From: Lachnospiraceae bacterium
GTDB lineage: Bacteria; Bacillota; Clostridia; Lachnospirales; Lachnospiraceae
Reading direction: 5' to 3'
Assembly (NCBI GenBank): GCA_009777715.1
Contig: WRLH01000007.1
Span: 1 to 64,000 of the forward strand
Length of the DNA stretch: 64,000 nt
Part shown: in pieces, positions 19,979 through 28,881 of the stretch
Position numbering within the stretch: position 1 is the first letter of the stretch
Layout: each line of letters begins with the position of its first letter
The notes under the pieces: generated by a model
What the model was told of the DNA's origin: nothing
Seen by the model: the letters and a program-made list of their open reading frames with translations, nothing else
Databases searched by the model: none
Position numbers and translations under genes: made by a program

Positions 19979-21519
19979 TAGTAACCTTTCTGTATTTTCG
20001 CCTTTAGTTTTATGTTAAAATCATTAATCATGCTTTTAATCTCAATCAGTTCCCAGCCTTTACTTAGCAAAATAAATAAGCCAGGATAATCAAAATTATT
20101 TTGTGGCAACCACATCGATTCTTTTATGTTTAGCATAATATATTCTATCCAATCTGATGCTTCCTTAGCATTCATAGTACTATGCTCCCATTCAAAAAAA
20201 GCATTTTTTATGCCAAACCTATCTGCGAACTTGTTAATCGGAGTAACAGGATCGCAATACCATAATTGTGTCCGATAAAAATCTGGTTGGGTTGTTTCAA
20301 TAAACTGTATCGTTTCTTTTATTGTTTGTGCTGTTTCACCCGGAAAACCTATTATGAAAGACATATATGTAATTATCCCATATTCTTTTAGTAACGCTAC
20401 TCCTTTATAGTAATCGTCCACCAACGCTTTCTTATTCATATTGTCTAAAATTTTTTGATTACCAGATTCCACTCCCAAGAAAACTCCTTGGCAACCGCTT
20501 CTTTTCATTAAATCCACAATTTCACGATTAATATACTGGCAACGTATGTGTGCGTTCCACTTAAAGCGATATTGCTTTCCGATCATTATCTGTAATATTT
20601 CTTTAAAGCGATTTACCGGAACATTAAACGTATCATCTAAAAAATTTACGATTTTTATGTCCGGAATCTCGTTTATTTGATCAAGTTCTTCACATAAGCG
20701 GGCAGGTGTTATATAGTCAAATTTACCTGCTCTTTGAGGAAATCCGCAAAACAAACACTCAAAAGGACAGGATTTAGATGTGCGTACTGATACAAAATTC
20801 TTTTTTGTATCAGAAAATAGCTTCCAATTTACTGGGTTATTTTCTAAGCAATTATCTTCTGATACATTTTCATTTTCTACATAATTGCCGTTTTGCATAT
20901 ATATTATGTTATTGATATGGGATATATCTTTTTTGCCTTTTATGGAAGATATGACCTCACTTAATGCCAATTCTCCCTGTGTACTATTAATATAGTAATC
21001 TGCATCAATCATTTTAAGGACATAATAAAAAGATTCTCTATCAAGCAAAGCGCTTTGATTCGCTATAAAAGGTCCACCTACGATAATTTTAACATCTCCA
21101 TTATACTTTTTAATAAACTTGATAATTTCAATAATCGGTGATGCTTCTAAATAATATGTTGTTGTTATCGCGATAGCGCAAATTTTTTTCCCTAATAAGC
21201 TTGTTAATTCTTTTTTTTGTTCCTGAAATGAGTTGATAAATAAAAAGCTTATCTTCTTTTTATGGAGATAGGAACCTAAATACGCAATTGTAGCACTCAT
21301 AATATCATTATATGTCATTAATTGCTCCCTATTTGGGGCAAAATTATGATTATAATAGTCCGCGAAGGAGTAATCAATGCCTTTTTCACTTATGTAATTT
21401 AGAGAAAGATCTCTAAATGCGCCGGATTGAAAACCCATTTGCTTTATGTTATTTACATAATCTTGAAAAGATGGGCTGTTATTTCCTATAATTAGGCAAT
21501 CATAATTGTCGTTGCTCAT
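19978..21519 (-). CDS. B12-binding radical SAM protein, PhpK-like
   Basis: A 513-residue protein with an N-terminal cobalamin-type domain (AIAITTTYYLEASPI, IVGGPFIANQ) and a radical-SAM domain with CPFECLFC near residue 253, then NFLDDTFNVP and GVFLGVESGNQ. The opening DCLIIGNNSPSFQDYV with SGAFRDLSLNYI resembles, from memory, the PhpK-type methyltransferase family, whose founder methylates phosphorus in phosphinothricin biosynthesis. That resemblance is only suggestive; carbon methylation of a carrier-bound residue is an equally good guess. It overlaps the carrier protein gene upstream by 4 bp and the NRPS start by 1 bp. Confidence 0.83.
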   Translation of the reverse strand: MSNDNYDCLIIGNNSPSFQDYVNNIKQMGFQSGAFRDLSLNYISEKGIDYSFADYYNHNFAPNREQLMTYNDIMSATIAYLGSYLHKKKISFLFINSFQEQKKELTSLLGKKICAIAITTTYYLEASPIIEIIKFIKKYNGDVKIIVGGPFIANQSALLDRESFYYVLKMIDADYYINSTQGELALSEVISSIKGKKDISHINNIIYMQNGNYVENENVSEDNCLENNPVNWKLFSDTKKNFVSVRTSKSCPFECLFCGFPQRAGKFDYITPARLCEELDQINEIPDIKIVNFLDDTFNVPVNRFKEILQIMIGKQYRFKWNAHIRCQYINREIVDLMKRSGCQGVFLGVESGNQKILDNMNKKALVDDYYKGVALLKEYGIITYMSFIIGFPGETAQTIKETIQFIETTQPDFYRTQLWYCDPVTPINKFADRFGIKNAFFEWEHSTMNAKEASDWIEYIMLNIKESMWLPQNNFDYPGLFILLSKGWELIEIKSMINDFNIKLKAKIQKGY

Positions 21520-21758
21520 GCTAATACCTGTTGGCGTTTTTCCACATACGTAACTAAATCATTAACAAATACAAATTTTTCGTAATTTAAATACTCTATT
21601 TCAAACTCAATCTTAAAAGCTTCTTCGAGACTTACAGAAAACTTTACAAATGTAAATGAACTAAAGCCTATTTCCTTAATGCGGCTGTCCGGTGTTACCG
21701 ATATATTACCAAAAATTGTTTGAATCATCGAAATTATTTTCGCTGCGGCATTATCCAT
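21516..21758 (-). CDS. Stand-alone acyl/peptidyl carrier protein
   Basis: An 80-residue discrete carrier protein. The attachment-site region reads IKEIGFSSFTFVKFSVSLEEAF, matching the LGxDSL-type motif with a serine near residue 33 that would carry phosphopantetheine, followed by the usual acidic EEAFKIEFE helix. It overlaps the upstream radical-SAM gene by 8 bp and the downstream radical-SAM gene by 4 bp. It may hold a substrate for one of these enzymes or accept the amino acid activated by the stand-alone A protein. Confidence 0.82.
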   Translation of the reverse strand: MDNAAAKIISMIQTIFGNISVTPDSRIKEIGFSSFTFVKFSVSLEEAFKIEFEIEYLNYEKFVFVNDLVTYVEKRQQVLA

Positions 21759-23313
21759 CTTTAACTGTTCCTTTTCTTTTGGTTTTGAAATGAAGATAAG
21801 TTTTTATTATTTTATTTTTTAGCAAAGTGTATTCATTTTTTATCTCATTTAATTTTTGCTTAAATATGCCTACATTACACTCACAATAAACTAAATCATT
21901 TTCAACATAGAATTTTTCGAAAAATTCTATTACTATTTTAAAGTAAATTTCATTCAATCTTAGCAGTTCTTCTTGGAATATATCAATAACAGGATATCTG
22001 ATCCGCATACTCCTAAACATATCATTGACCCTGTCAACTACTTGTATTTTTTTAAAGTAAATATCTTCAGCAAAATTAGCTTTCAAAAACAAAGCCATTT
22101 TTTCTACATTAATATGCTGGTACGCATATTCAAAGATGTTTTTGTAAGAATGATTATCAACTATAAGCTTATCTTTCATCATCATATTGTATATCGGCGT
22201 ATATTTATCGACAGCAATGAAGCAAAAAGCATATAAATATATATTTAATGCTTTTATTGTCTTTAAAAAGATAAAGTTTTCTCTCAAGCTTTCTATTGTC
22301 GAATAAGGATTAAACATGATGAAACCTAGATAAGGCTCAATATCGTATCTCCTTAATAATTCAATTATCCGATAATTATCTGCTACTGAGCAATTTTTAT
22401 TATATAACTTCAAATCACTATCATTACCCGCTTCAATGCCAATAAATATTTGCCCAAAACCTGTTTCTCTCATTTTTTTAAGCAATGCTTTATCTTCATC
22501 AGAATTTGTAAATGAATCGACTTTTATATAGCAAAAGAAACTTAATTTTACATGATGGGAATTAATTTTGCCACACAGCTCATGCAGCCGATTTTTTTCC
22601 TCATTGTTCTTCAAATGAAATATGCTATAATCGGCAAAATAAAAATTCTCAATATTATGTTTTTTATGTTTATATATTATTTCATCTACGATGCTATCAA
22701 TTGATCTATAATTGGTCTTTTTTGATTTTCTGGCAAAACAAAAAGTACAGCTTCCGGTACAACAATTACTTTTTGTAATTAGGCAATAAATATAAGCATC
22801 ACCATTTTTGCCTTCAAAATAGTCATCTGCTTGTAAGCACTCTGATATTTCATTAATACTTTGCTTTTTATTTTTTATATTTTCGTGAGATGCTATATGA
22901 TGGTATTCTTTAAAATCACTAGTACCTAAATTGTCAACAAGATGGTTAAACGGAATTTCGCCGTCCCCTAAAATAATGTAATCCACGTACTTGCAATCGT
23001 CTAAAATTTCACGATACATAACCGTTGGAAAAACACCGCCGTAGCACACCGTTTTATTTGCATCATATTTTTTAATGTGTTCGGCTATTTGAAAACCTTT
23101 TGCCAATCCCTCTAAATCTAAAGAAATCCCATAGATATCATAATTTAACCGAACTTTAGCTAATATTTCCTCAATAGAGTTATCTTCATGGAAATATAGC
23201 AACGTCACATTTTTATTTCTTTTTCTCAAATAATAAGCCAGCTGATCAATTCCTGCATTATTAAAATACGCTGTTGTTTTAAGTGAAATTAAAAGTATCT
23301 TTTGCTGATACAT
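21751..23313 (-). CDS. B12-binding-domain radical SAM enzyme
   Basis: A 520-residue protein with an N-terminal cobalamin-binding-type domain (QLAYYLRKRN, YGISLDLEG, CYGGVFPTV, IILGDGEIPF) and a radical-SAM core with CTGSCTFC near residue 188. FYFADYSIF and QIFIGIEAGNDSD follow downstream. The C-terminal 120 residues are helical and of no recognised family. It overlaps the adenylation gene upstream by 35 bp and the carrier gene downstream by 8 bp. It probably modifies a carrier-bound intermediate; the reaction cannot be named. Confidence 0.83.
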   Translation of the reverse strand: MYQQKILLISLKTTAYFNNAGIDQLAYYLRKRNKNVTLLYFHEDNSIEEILAKVRLNYDIYGISLDLEGLAKGFQIAEHIKKYDANKTVCYGGVFPTVMYREILDDCKYVDYIILGDGEIPFNHLVDNLGTSDFKEYHHIASHENIKNKKQSINEISECLQADDYFEGKNGDAYIYCLITKSNCCTGSCTFCFARKSKKTNYRSIDSIVDEIIYKHKKHNIENFYFADYSIFHLKNNEEKNRLHELCGKINSHHVKLSFFCYIKVDSFTNSDEDKALLKKMRETGFGQIFIGIEAGNDSDLKLYNKNCSVADNYRIIELLRRYDIEPYLGFIMFNPYSTIESLRENFIFLKTIKALNIYLYAFCFIAVDKYTPIYNMMMKDKLIVDNHSYKNIFEYAYQHINVEKMALFLKANFAEDIYFKKIQVVDRVNDMFRSMRIRYPVIDIFQEELLRLNEIYFKIVIEFFEKFYVENDLVYCECNVGIFKQKLNEIKNEYTLLKNKIIKTYLHFKTKRKGTVKDG

Positions 23314-24823
23314 CCTTATTCCCTTCTTTTTTCGGCAAATATTTTGACAATAATTTTACATCACGTTGCGCTTTACCATTGTGATTTGCCGGAATTTTAT
23401 CAATCTGTATATATAAATTAGGTAACATATACCGAGGAAGCTCTTTTTTTAGATGCTCCTTAAGCTCTGTTTGTTCAAATGATATATCTGTTGTATAAAA
23501 CAGACATAAAACATCTTGTCCCGATTCCTGGAACATGATCGCCAGACAATCATCCAGTTTTGCAAAAAGTGCAGCCTTACTTTCTATTTCTTCAAGTTCA
23601 ATACGGTTTCCCAAATACTTTAACTGATTATCCGTCCGGCCGCAATAAACAAAGCACCCTTCCTCTTTTTTATATCCAAGATCGCCAGTCAAATAAATAA
23701 TGCCTTCGGCAATTTTTTCGTTTTGAATAAAATTTTGAGCAGTTACTTCAGGCGAATTAGCGTAGCCAAGGGAAACACCAATGCCGCTTATTGCTATTTG
23801 TCCCTTAATGCCATTGGGGACTGGTTTGTTCTTTTTGTCTAAAATAAATAAATCTGTTCCAGAAACTGGGATTCCAATACTTATTTCATCTGTTTTAGTT
23901 AAATCTGCATATGTAGCAAACATAGTTGTTTCAGAAGGGCCATATGTATTAAAAATTAAAGCGTCCGTTATACTTCTTATCTTGAATAAAATTTCATTTA
24001 ATATTATTTCACCACCAAATATGATGCTCTTCTTTTCTTTTAAAAAAGAACCGCTTTTATCCACAAGCATCAGTTGCTTAAATCGGGAAGGTGTTAATGC
24101 CAAAACATCCGACTTCCCAATTAAGCGGGCAAGAAGCATGGGATTTGATGATTCTTTTTCCGTAGCTATTATAACAGTCATTCCTACGCATAATGAAAAA
24201 ACTAATTCAAACATCGCTAAATCAAATGATATACTTGAAATAAACGGAATACTCCTCCCAGAAGTCATTCCAAGAATTGATGCTGCATTATTAACAAGGC
24301 TGACTACGGATTCATGTTTGACCATCACACCTTTGGGATTTCCTGTTGAGCCAGATGTATATATATGATATGCCGCGTCATGCGACGATCGCTCAAATAC
24401 AGAATGTACTTGATTCCCTGCTCCTGCTTTGGCAAAGATTCTTTTATTGTGCAAATCATCAAGTGTTAATATCTCATGCTCAAATCCATTATTCATTCCC
24501 CTTGTAATAATGAAGCGGCACTTACTTTTAGAAAATATATATTTTATGAGAGATCGGGGATATTTTTCATCAATTGGCACAAATGCCGCACCCAAACTCA
24601 TAATGGCAAATATAATCGCAACCATCATTGGTGACCGCGGTAGCAAAACCCCAATTACATCTTTGCAACCGATGGAGTAACCACGCAAAACGCTTTTATA
24701 TTTATCTATTAAAAATGCTAGGTCTGCATATGTTGTGTCTTCTCCGCAATATTTAAGAGCAATATTTTCACCATAAGTTTCTGCAACCTCGAAAAATCTG
24801 CAATCAATTGTATTCTTTATCAT
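23279..24823 (-). CDS. Stand-alone NRPS adenylation enzyme
   Basis: A 514-residue adenylation protein with no carrier domain. Motifs are IYTSGSTGNPKGVMV near 160, FGGE, NTYGPSETT, YLTGDLG and RTDNQLKYLGNRIELEEIE, with the A10 lysine in NHNGKAQ. The pocket residues read about D-L-F-A-I-G-T-M-F-K, which matches no code I know. It overlaps the upstream carrier gene by 4 bp, so it probably loads that carrier (24820) or the one at 21516. It is also a candidate for loading the third NRPS module, which lacks an A domain. Confidence 0.9.
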   Translation of the reverse strand: MIKNTIDCRFFEVAETYGENIALKYCGEDTTYADLAFLIDKYKSVLRGYSIGCKDVIGVLLPRSPMMVAIIFAIMSLGAAFVPIDEKYPRSLIKYIFSKSKCRFIITRGMNNGFEHEILTLDDLHNKRIFAKAGAGNQVHSVFERSSHDAAYHIYTSGSTGNPKGVMVKHESVVSLVNNAASILGMTSGRSIPFISSISFDLAMFELVFSLCVGMTVIIATEKESSNPMLLARLIGKSDVLALTPSRFKQLMLVDKSGSFLKEKKSIIFGGEIILNEILFKIRSITDALIFNTYGPSETTMFATYADLTKTDEISIGIPVSGTDLFILDKKNKPVPNGIKGQIAISGIGVSLGYANSPEVTAQNFIQNEKIAEGIIYLTGDLGYKKEEGCFVYCGRTDNQLKYLGNRIELEEIESKAALFAKLDDCLAIMFQESGQDVLCLFYTTDISFEQTELKEHLKKELPRYMLPNLYIQIDKIPANHNGKAQRDVKLLSKYLPKKEGNKDVSAKDTFNFT

Positions 24824-25098
24824 TCGTGATTTGCTTTCTTTAAAACATAATTATATAAATCATTTATGGTTTCAAAATATTCATGTGATAAAATTTCATC
24901 ATCCATCACAATATCAAAAGCTTCTTCTATGTTGACGATTATTTGTATGTATTGATAAGAGTTTATATTTAATGATTCTATAGAATCTGATGTCCAATCG
25001 TCGTCTGTGGGAATCCAATAGGGTATCAAATCCATTATTATTTTTTTTATCTTACCAGCAGTATCAATCTTTCTATTTTCAATCATTATTATATCCAT
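24820..25098 (-). CDS. Stand-alone acyl/peptidyl carrier protein
   Basis: A carrier protein of about 88-92 residues. The attachment region SIESLNINSYQYIQIIVNIEEAFDI places the phosphopantetheine serine after the helix-1 loop, with the typical acidic helix 2. The reading frame opens upstream with a TTG at 25122. The AGGAG at 25100-25104 instead favours ATG at 25098 (spacing 1) or, better spaced, ATG at 25086 (13 nt), so the exact start is uncertain. The gene overlaps the stand-alone adenylation gene by 4 bp, suggesting the two form an activation pair. Confidence 0.8.
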   Translation of the reverse strand: MDIIMIENRKIDTAGKIKKIIMDLIPYWIPTDDDWTSDSIESLNINSYQYIQIIVNIEEAFDIVMDDEILSHEYFETINDLYNYVLKKANHE

Positions 25099-25108
25099 GC
25101 TCCTTTTT

Positions 25109-26047
25109 CTATAAGCTCTCAATATTTGTATAAATCATTTCTTCTTTCGCTATAATCGTAGCCATGATACTACAAAGCTTTTCTATGCCTATTCGTTCAG
25201 GGTAAGCCAAATATTTAATCATTAAATTTTTGGCATTTTTCCAATTTTCATTTAATTCATATATCGACTGGATGTTTTTCTCAAGATTTGCAGAGTGTTT
25301 TTCATTTAGAATAATTTCCAATGATTGTGCAAAAACAAAACGGCTCCATGCAATATTGGACAAACATAGCATGAGTTTGGAGTACATCATTTCCTCCTCT
25401 GAAATTCTTGATACATATTTGCTTTTTTCTTTTAGTATTTCTCTAAATAATAATAACTGAGATATGTGATTTTCCCTTTTATCACGGCATAACTTCTTTA
25501 GAAAATCGATAATTTGGTTTATAGAAAATATAGTTATGCTTTCAGGATTGTAATCAAAAAACATAATAAGGGTTGCATATTTATGTAAAATTTCTTGATT
25601 AAGTGACACTATTTCATTGGTAACTATTGAGTCAACTCCCCAGTATTTTTCTTCACCAAAATAAGTAAGAAGAAAACTATGCCCCCGATAACGTTTTCCA
25701 TATACATTTGTCCAGGGCAGGTAAAAGCCATTGATGGTAACGCCAATCGGTTTGCATATTTCTTCATTCAATTGACTCTTGCAAATGCTAAATATTTTTT
25801 CGTTAGGCGTTACTATTCGCCTTTTAATTCCACAAATCTTTTTTAGTGCTATATTTTCACCTTCTCGATTATACCAAATATTCATTGCTTCAAACGATGA
25901 GCTTTGTATATCGTGGCTACATTCAAATCCGAATGAATCAAGGTGACGCAGCTTATGCCGCACCCCATAAGCTATGCCAATGTTTTCTAATATGCTCTCA
26001 TAGCAATTAGATTCAACAACAGGTATCTCCCATCTCACCAAATCCAA
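25109..26047 (-). CDS. BtrH-like papain-fold acyltransferase candidate
   Basis: A 312-residue protein I read as a BtrH-type (butirosin biosynthesis protein H) papain-like fold. It opens with VVESNCYESILENIGIAYG, putting a candidate nucleophile at Cys15. His in RYRGHSFLL near 122 and Asp in WGVDS about 16 residues later complete a plausible C-H-D triad. BtrH moves an acyl group from a carrier protein to an amine, so a role in off-loading or transferring a carrier-bound chain is plausible. The C-terminal 150 residues are helical. It lies 4 bp after the 513-residue paralog and starts the group of biosynthetic genes proper. Confidence 0.6.
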   Translation of the reverse strand: MDLVRWEIPVVESNCYESILENIGIAYGVRHKLRHLDSFGFECSHDIQSSSFEAMNIWYNREGENIALKKICGIKRRIVTPNEKIFSICKSQLNEEICKPIGVTINGFYLPWTNVYGKRYRGHSFLLTYFGEEKYWGVDSIVTNEIVSLNQEILHKYATLIMFFDYNPESITIFSINQIIDFLKKLCRDKRENHISQLLLFREILKEKSKYVSRISEEEMMYSKLMLCLSNIAWSRFVFAQSLEIILNEKHSANLEKNIQSIYELNENWKNAKNLMIKYLAYPERIGIEKLCSIMATIIAKEEMIYTNIESL

Positions 26048-26051
26048 AATG

Positions 26052-27593
26052 CTATCCTCCTAGGCGCGAACTATTTAAGTTATATTTACTTTCCAAGAGA
26101 TCAATAAAACTATTTATTGCTTCAAATTCAGCTTCTTTTAATTCCAAAAGCAATTTTTTTGTTTTGCCACTTATTTCGTTACTTTGAATAATCGTGTTTT
26201 TTATGGCAATATTCATTAATGTATTTGCTTTATTTGCGATAATTTTGTACATATCAAATATGCCGTTTTCATTTGCATAAGGAATTATATTATTTTTTTC
26301 AAAATATTTAATTCTGCCTAGCATAATTTTTTTGTGTTCACATATAAAATATGCGATTCTTATATCACTTAAGAAAAACTCAATCATTCCCTCCCGGCAA
26401 AAATAATCATATATATCCAAACCGATCGCAATATCGCCTGGATTTATTAAATTGAATTCCGACTCATTCCTTAATAATCCATCACGATAATCTTTTAGCG
26501 ACCAATAAATTGCTTTAATATCCAGATAAACTCTTTCAGCAGCACATTCAAAAGAATATATTATATTATTTTGGTTTCTAATCGCCTCATATGAAATAGC
26601 AAAATCTTCATATGGTATCTTTGACGTTTTGGGCTTTCCGAAGCTGCCTATTCCAAATAAATATACGCACTTATTGTCAAAGCCATAAACAAGATTCTGG
26701 TGAAAATAATGGGTTTTTCTATATGCACCTCTGTCATGCAAATAAAATTCGTCAAGATTCAGTTCCACGTATTTGTTGTTTTCGACTTGGAATTTAACAT
26801 AATCGACGATAGAATCATACGATTTTTCGATCACATACCTATTTTCGGGAAAAAAATTCATAAGCGGATTATAGCTATATGATTTATAGTTTTTATAAGG
26901 AGCTAAAATAAAATCAATCGGTGAAAAGAAATTCTTATTGGCATATATCTGGATATGATTTGCATATAGCCAATTATAATAGTTGTTAGTTTCATAATTT
27001 AAAGCTATGCCTATATCCCTATTCAATCCAATTTCTGCACAATGTGTTCTGTAGATTTCGTTCCACTTAACTCCATCCTTTGATACATATGTAACAATTA
27101 AGGAAACTTCTTTTGTAATTTTCAAATAATATGGAACGAAAGAATCATCCAGATGATCTTTAACTGGAATTATCATATATTCTTTCGTTGCCCCAAATTC
27201 ATTATTACCTAATCGCCCAACTGAATATTCACATAGATTATTGCTTATGCTATCTTTTTCCTGGCTGATATACAAATTAACATAACCGTATGGTTCTTGT
27301 TTTTGCTGAAACAATATTTTAACTATCAGTTCATCATTTTGCTCACACTTCCGATAGATTCTAGCATAATTAGGTTGCTCGTACTCATCTGCTGTTATTT
27401 CAACTATATTATCATGTAAGCTGACTTTAGTCTTGCTTTCATAAATTGAATATTGATATTCTGCTTTAGATAATATTTCAAAACGTAATTTTTTGCTTCC
27501 GACATGGTTTCCGCCCGATAACATACCATTCAGAAAAATATAATTTGCATACGTTCGAATTAGCGGAAATTCGTTTATACTTAGAATTTTCAT
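26052..27593 (-). CDS. BtrH-like protein with beta-sandwich insertion
   Basis: First gene of the NRPS operon, 513 residues. Residues about 60-220 look like a concanavalin/laminin-G type beta sandwich (YLKITKEVSLIVTYVSKDGVKWNEI, then DIGIALNYE). Residues about 260-400 look BtrH-like, with LNLDEFYLHDRGAYRKTHYFHQ containing the conserved His region and a following VYGFD. I see no cysteine in the N-terminal segment (RTYANYIFLNG) where its two relatives carry one, so it may be a non-catalytic partner of the 312-residue protein. The C-terminal 110 residues are helical. Family assignment is by pattern only. Confidence 0.5.
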   Translation of the reverse strand: MKILSINEFPLIRTYANYIFLNGMLSGGNHVGSKKLRFEILSKAEYQYSIYESKTKVSLHDNIVEITADEYEQPNYARIYRKCEQNDELIVKILFQQKQEPYGYVNLYISQEKDSISNNLCEYSVGRLGNNEFGATKEYMIIPVKDHLDDSFVPYYLKITKEVSLIVTYVSKDGVKWNEIYRTHCAEIGLNRDIGIALNYETNNYYNWLYANHIQIYANKNFFSPIDFILAPYKNYKSYSYNPLMNFFPENRYVIEKSYDSIVDYVKFQVENNKYVELNLDEFYLHDRGAYRKTHYFHQNLVYGFDNKCVYLFGIGSFGKPKTSKIPYEDFAISYEAIRNQNNIIYSFECAAERVYLDIKAIYWSLKDYRDGLLRNESEFNLINPGDIAIGLDIYDYFCREGMIEFFLSDIRIAYFICEHKKIMLGRIKYFEKNNIIPYANENGIFDMYKIIANKANTLMNIAIKNTIIQSNEISGKTKKLLLELKEAEFEAINSFIDLLESKYNLNSSRLGG

Positions 27594-27743
27594 TTAATGC
27601 CTTCTGGGCACACTTTCTCCCTTTCGCCTTTTTAGCCACATTTGTGGTTTATTGGCTACCTATATTCTTTATAATCCTCTTTTCCTTATCTGGCGAACTC
27701 TGCTCTCCAAAACAGATAAGAGTGTTTCAATAATAGTATACCA
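27594..27743 (-). promoter_or_regulatory. Putative promoter and structured leader of the NRPS operon
   Basis: On the minus strand an extended -10 (TGGTATACT, 27735-27743) lies about 140 bp before the first gene; no convincing -35 is spaced correctly. The transcribed leader contains an 8-bp stem, CTTATCTG/CAGATAAG (27685-27692 with 27713-27720), and a second hairpin region at 27633-27658. In that region two alternative pairings (TAGCC/GGCTA or CCACA/TGTGG) are mutually exclusive. I do not recognise a known riboswitch. A LoaP-type antiterminator is encoded nearby, so these hairpins are candidates for its RNA target. Confidence 0.4.
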
Positions 27744-27806
27744 TAAGATTTGCCATTCTAATGCCAAGTGTCAAAAATAACCAAGTTTTTGTCAAAATTA
27801 GCAATA

Positions 27807-28451
27807 TTACACCAATTTCGACACCGCCAAGGCAATCAAAGCTACTCCGCCCAGCCAAGAAAAATTAAAGGAAAGTTTCGCCGAAAGCTTCTGCCCAAGC
27901 AGGTGTCCGCCCAGCAAAAAACCGACATTCGTAAACAGCGACCACAAAATTACGGCGGCCACATTGATATTTACTAAGGCTGCGCCAAATCCAACGGCAA
28001 TTCCATCTAATGATAAAGAAACCGCAAGCAAGACAGCCTCGGACGAAGACAAGCTTTTTGAGGAATCGATATCCGCAGCTTCCGGATTTGCGTATACATT
28101 TAAAACAAACTTGAAATTAAATAATGAGCCGTTGATTTCCTTGCTCAAATGATTATGTTTTCTGATTATTGATTTTGTAATGCTGTCTAATAATTTTATT
28201 AACCCAATCGTAAGCAAGATGGCGAAAGCAAGGGCAACCGTTAGTCCTGCTGGCAAATATGGCTTTAAAATCGCTCCGATGAGAAGAGCTAATCCAGTCA
28301 CTCCGGTACAAATCAGATTGATGATAAATGCTGAAAGCATTGGTATTTTGGTCTTATTCGTCCCATAGGCAAATCCGGCAGCAAGGGCGTCAAGCGACAT
28401 TGAAGAGGCGAGAATGGCCGCTTCAAATAAAGCAAATAAAGTAAAGTACAT
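27807..28451 (-). CDS. ytaF: YtaF-family sporulation membrane protein (MntP-like)
   Basis: A 214-residue membrane protein with two homologous halves of three helices. The paired motifs SMSLDALAAGFAYG near residue 18 and SLSLDGIAVGFGAAL near 145 are characteristic of the MntP/YtaF group. The linker with NPEAADIDSSKSLSSSEA before the second half fits YtaF better than the shorter Mn exporter MntP. YtaF is a sporulation-associated membrane protein whose transport role is not settled. It is probably transcribed on its own, upstream of the NRPS operon on the same strand. Confidence 0.82.
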   Translation of the reverse strand: MYFTLFALFEAAILASSMSLDALAAGFAYGTNKTKIPMLSAFIINLICTGVTGLALLIGAILKPYLPAGLTVALAFAILLTIGLIKLLDSITKSIIRKHNHLSKEINGSLFNFKFVLNVYANPEAADIDSSKSLSSSEAVLLAVSLSLDGIAVGFGAALVNINVAAVILWSLFTNVGFLLGGHLLGQKLSAKLSFNFSWLGGVALIALAVSKLV

Positions 28452-28533
28452 CGTTTTTTCATCCTTTCATCGCAATTATTTTATGCGCGGAAAGGATAGG
28501 GGGTTACAATACTTGAACTTATCTTTTTTTGGT

Positions 28534-28853
28534 GGTATAATGTCGATACTGACGTATCGACTTATAAAAATGCTTCGCATTTTCCCTTGAAAGGGTTTAC
28601 TTGGCTCGTGCGTGTGGTTATGGTATAATGTCACTAAGACATTATACCAGCGCAGTTTTAGTGCGCATCCCCCGGTGGGGTCATGATTTCGTTAGAAATC
28701 ATGGTATAATGAATAACCAAAACTAATTACTGCGTAATTAGTCGAAAAACAAGCGACCACAAGCGACTGCAAGCAGTCGAGCGGCATTTGGTTTTATCCA
28801 CCATGTCCTTTATGGTGTTTATTCAACGATAGACCGCAGGTCTAGAGTTGCTG
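28534..28853 (-). repeat. Composite hairpin-module repeat, copy A (full length)
   Basis: About 320 bp made of consecutive palindromes. From left to right they include GTCGATAC/GTATCGAC, AAAATGC/GCATTTT, GGTATAATGTC/GACATTATACC, GCGCA/TGCGC, CATGATTTC/GAAATCATG, ACTAATTAC/GTAATTAGT, CGACTGC/GCAGTCG, CACCAT/ATGGTG and AGACC/GGTCT. It is the reverse complement of the copy at 61535-61847 over nearly its whole length. It fills most of the 430-bp gap between ytaF and the histidine kinase gene; I see no gene in the gap. Confidence 0.85.
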
Positions 28854-28881
28854 TAGATTTTGATATATTGAAAGGATATAT

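Noticed and set aside
27594-27720. Known riboswitch in the NRPS leader
   Set aside because: The stems do not match SAM, glycine, THF, c-di-GMP or Mn riboswitch consensus features that I could test by eye.
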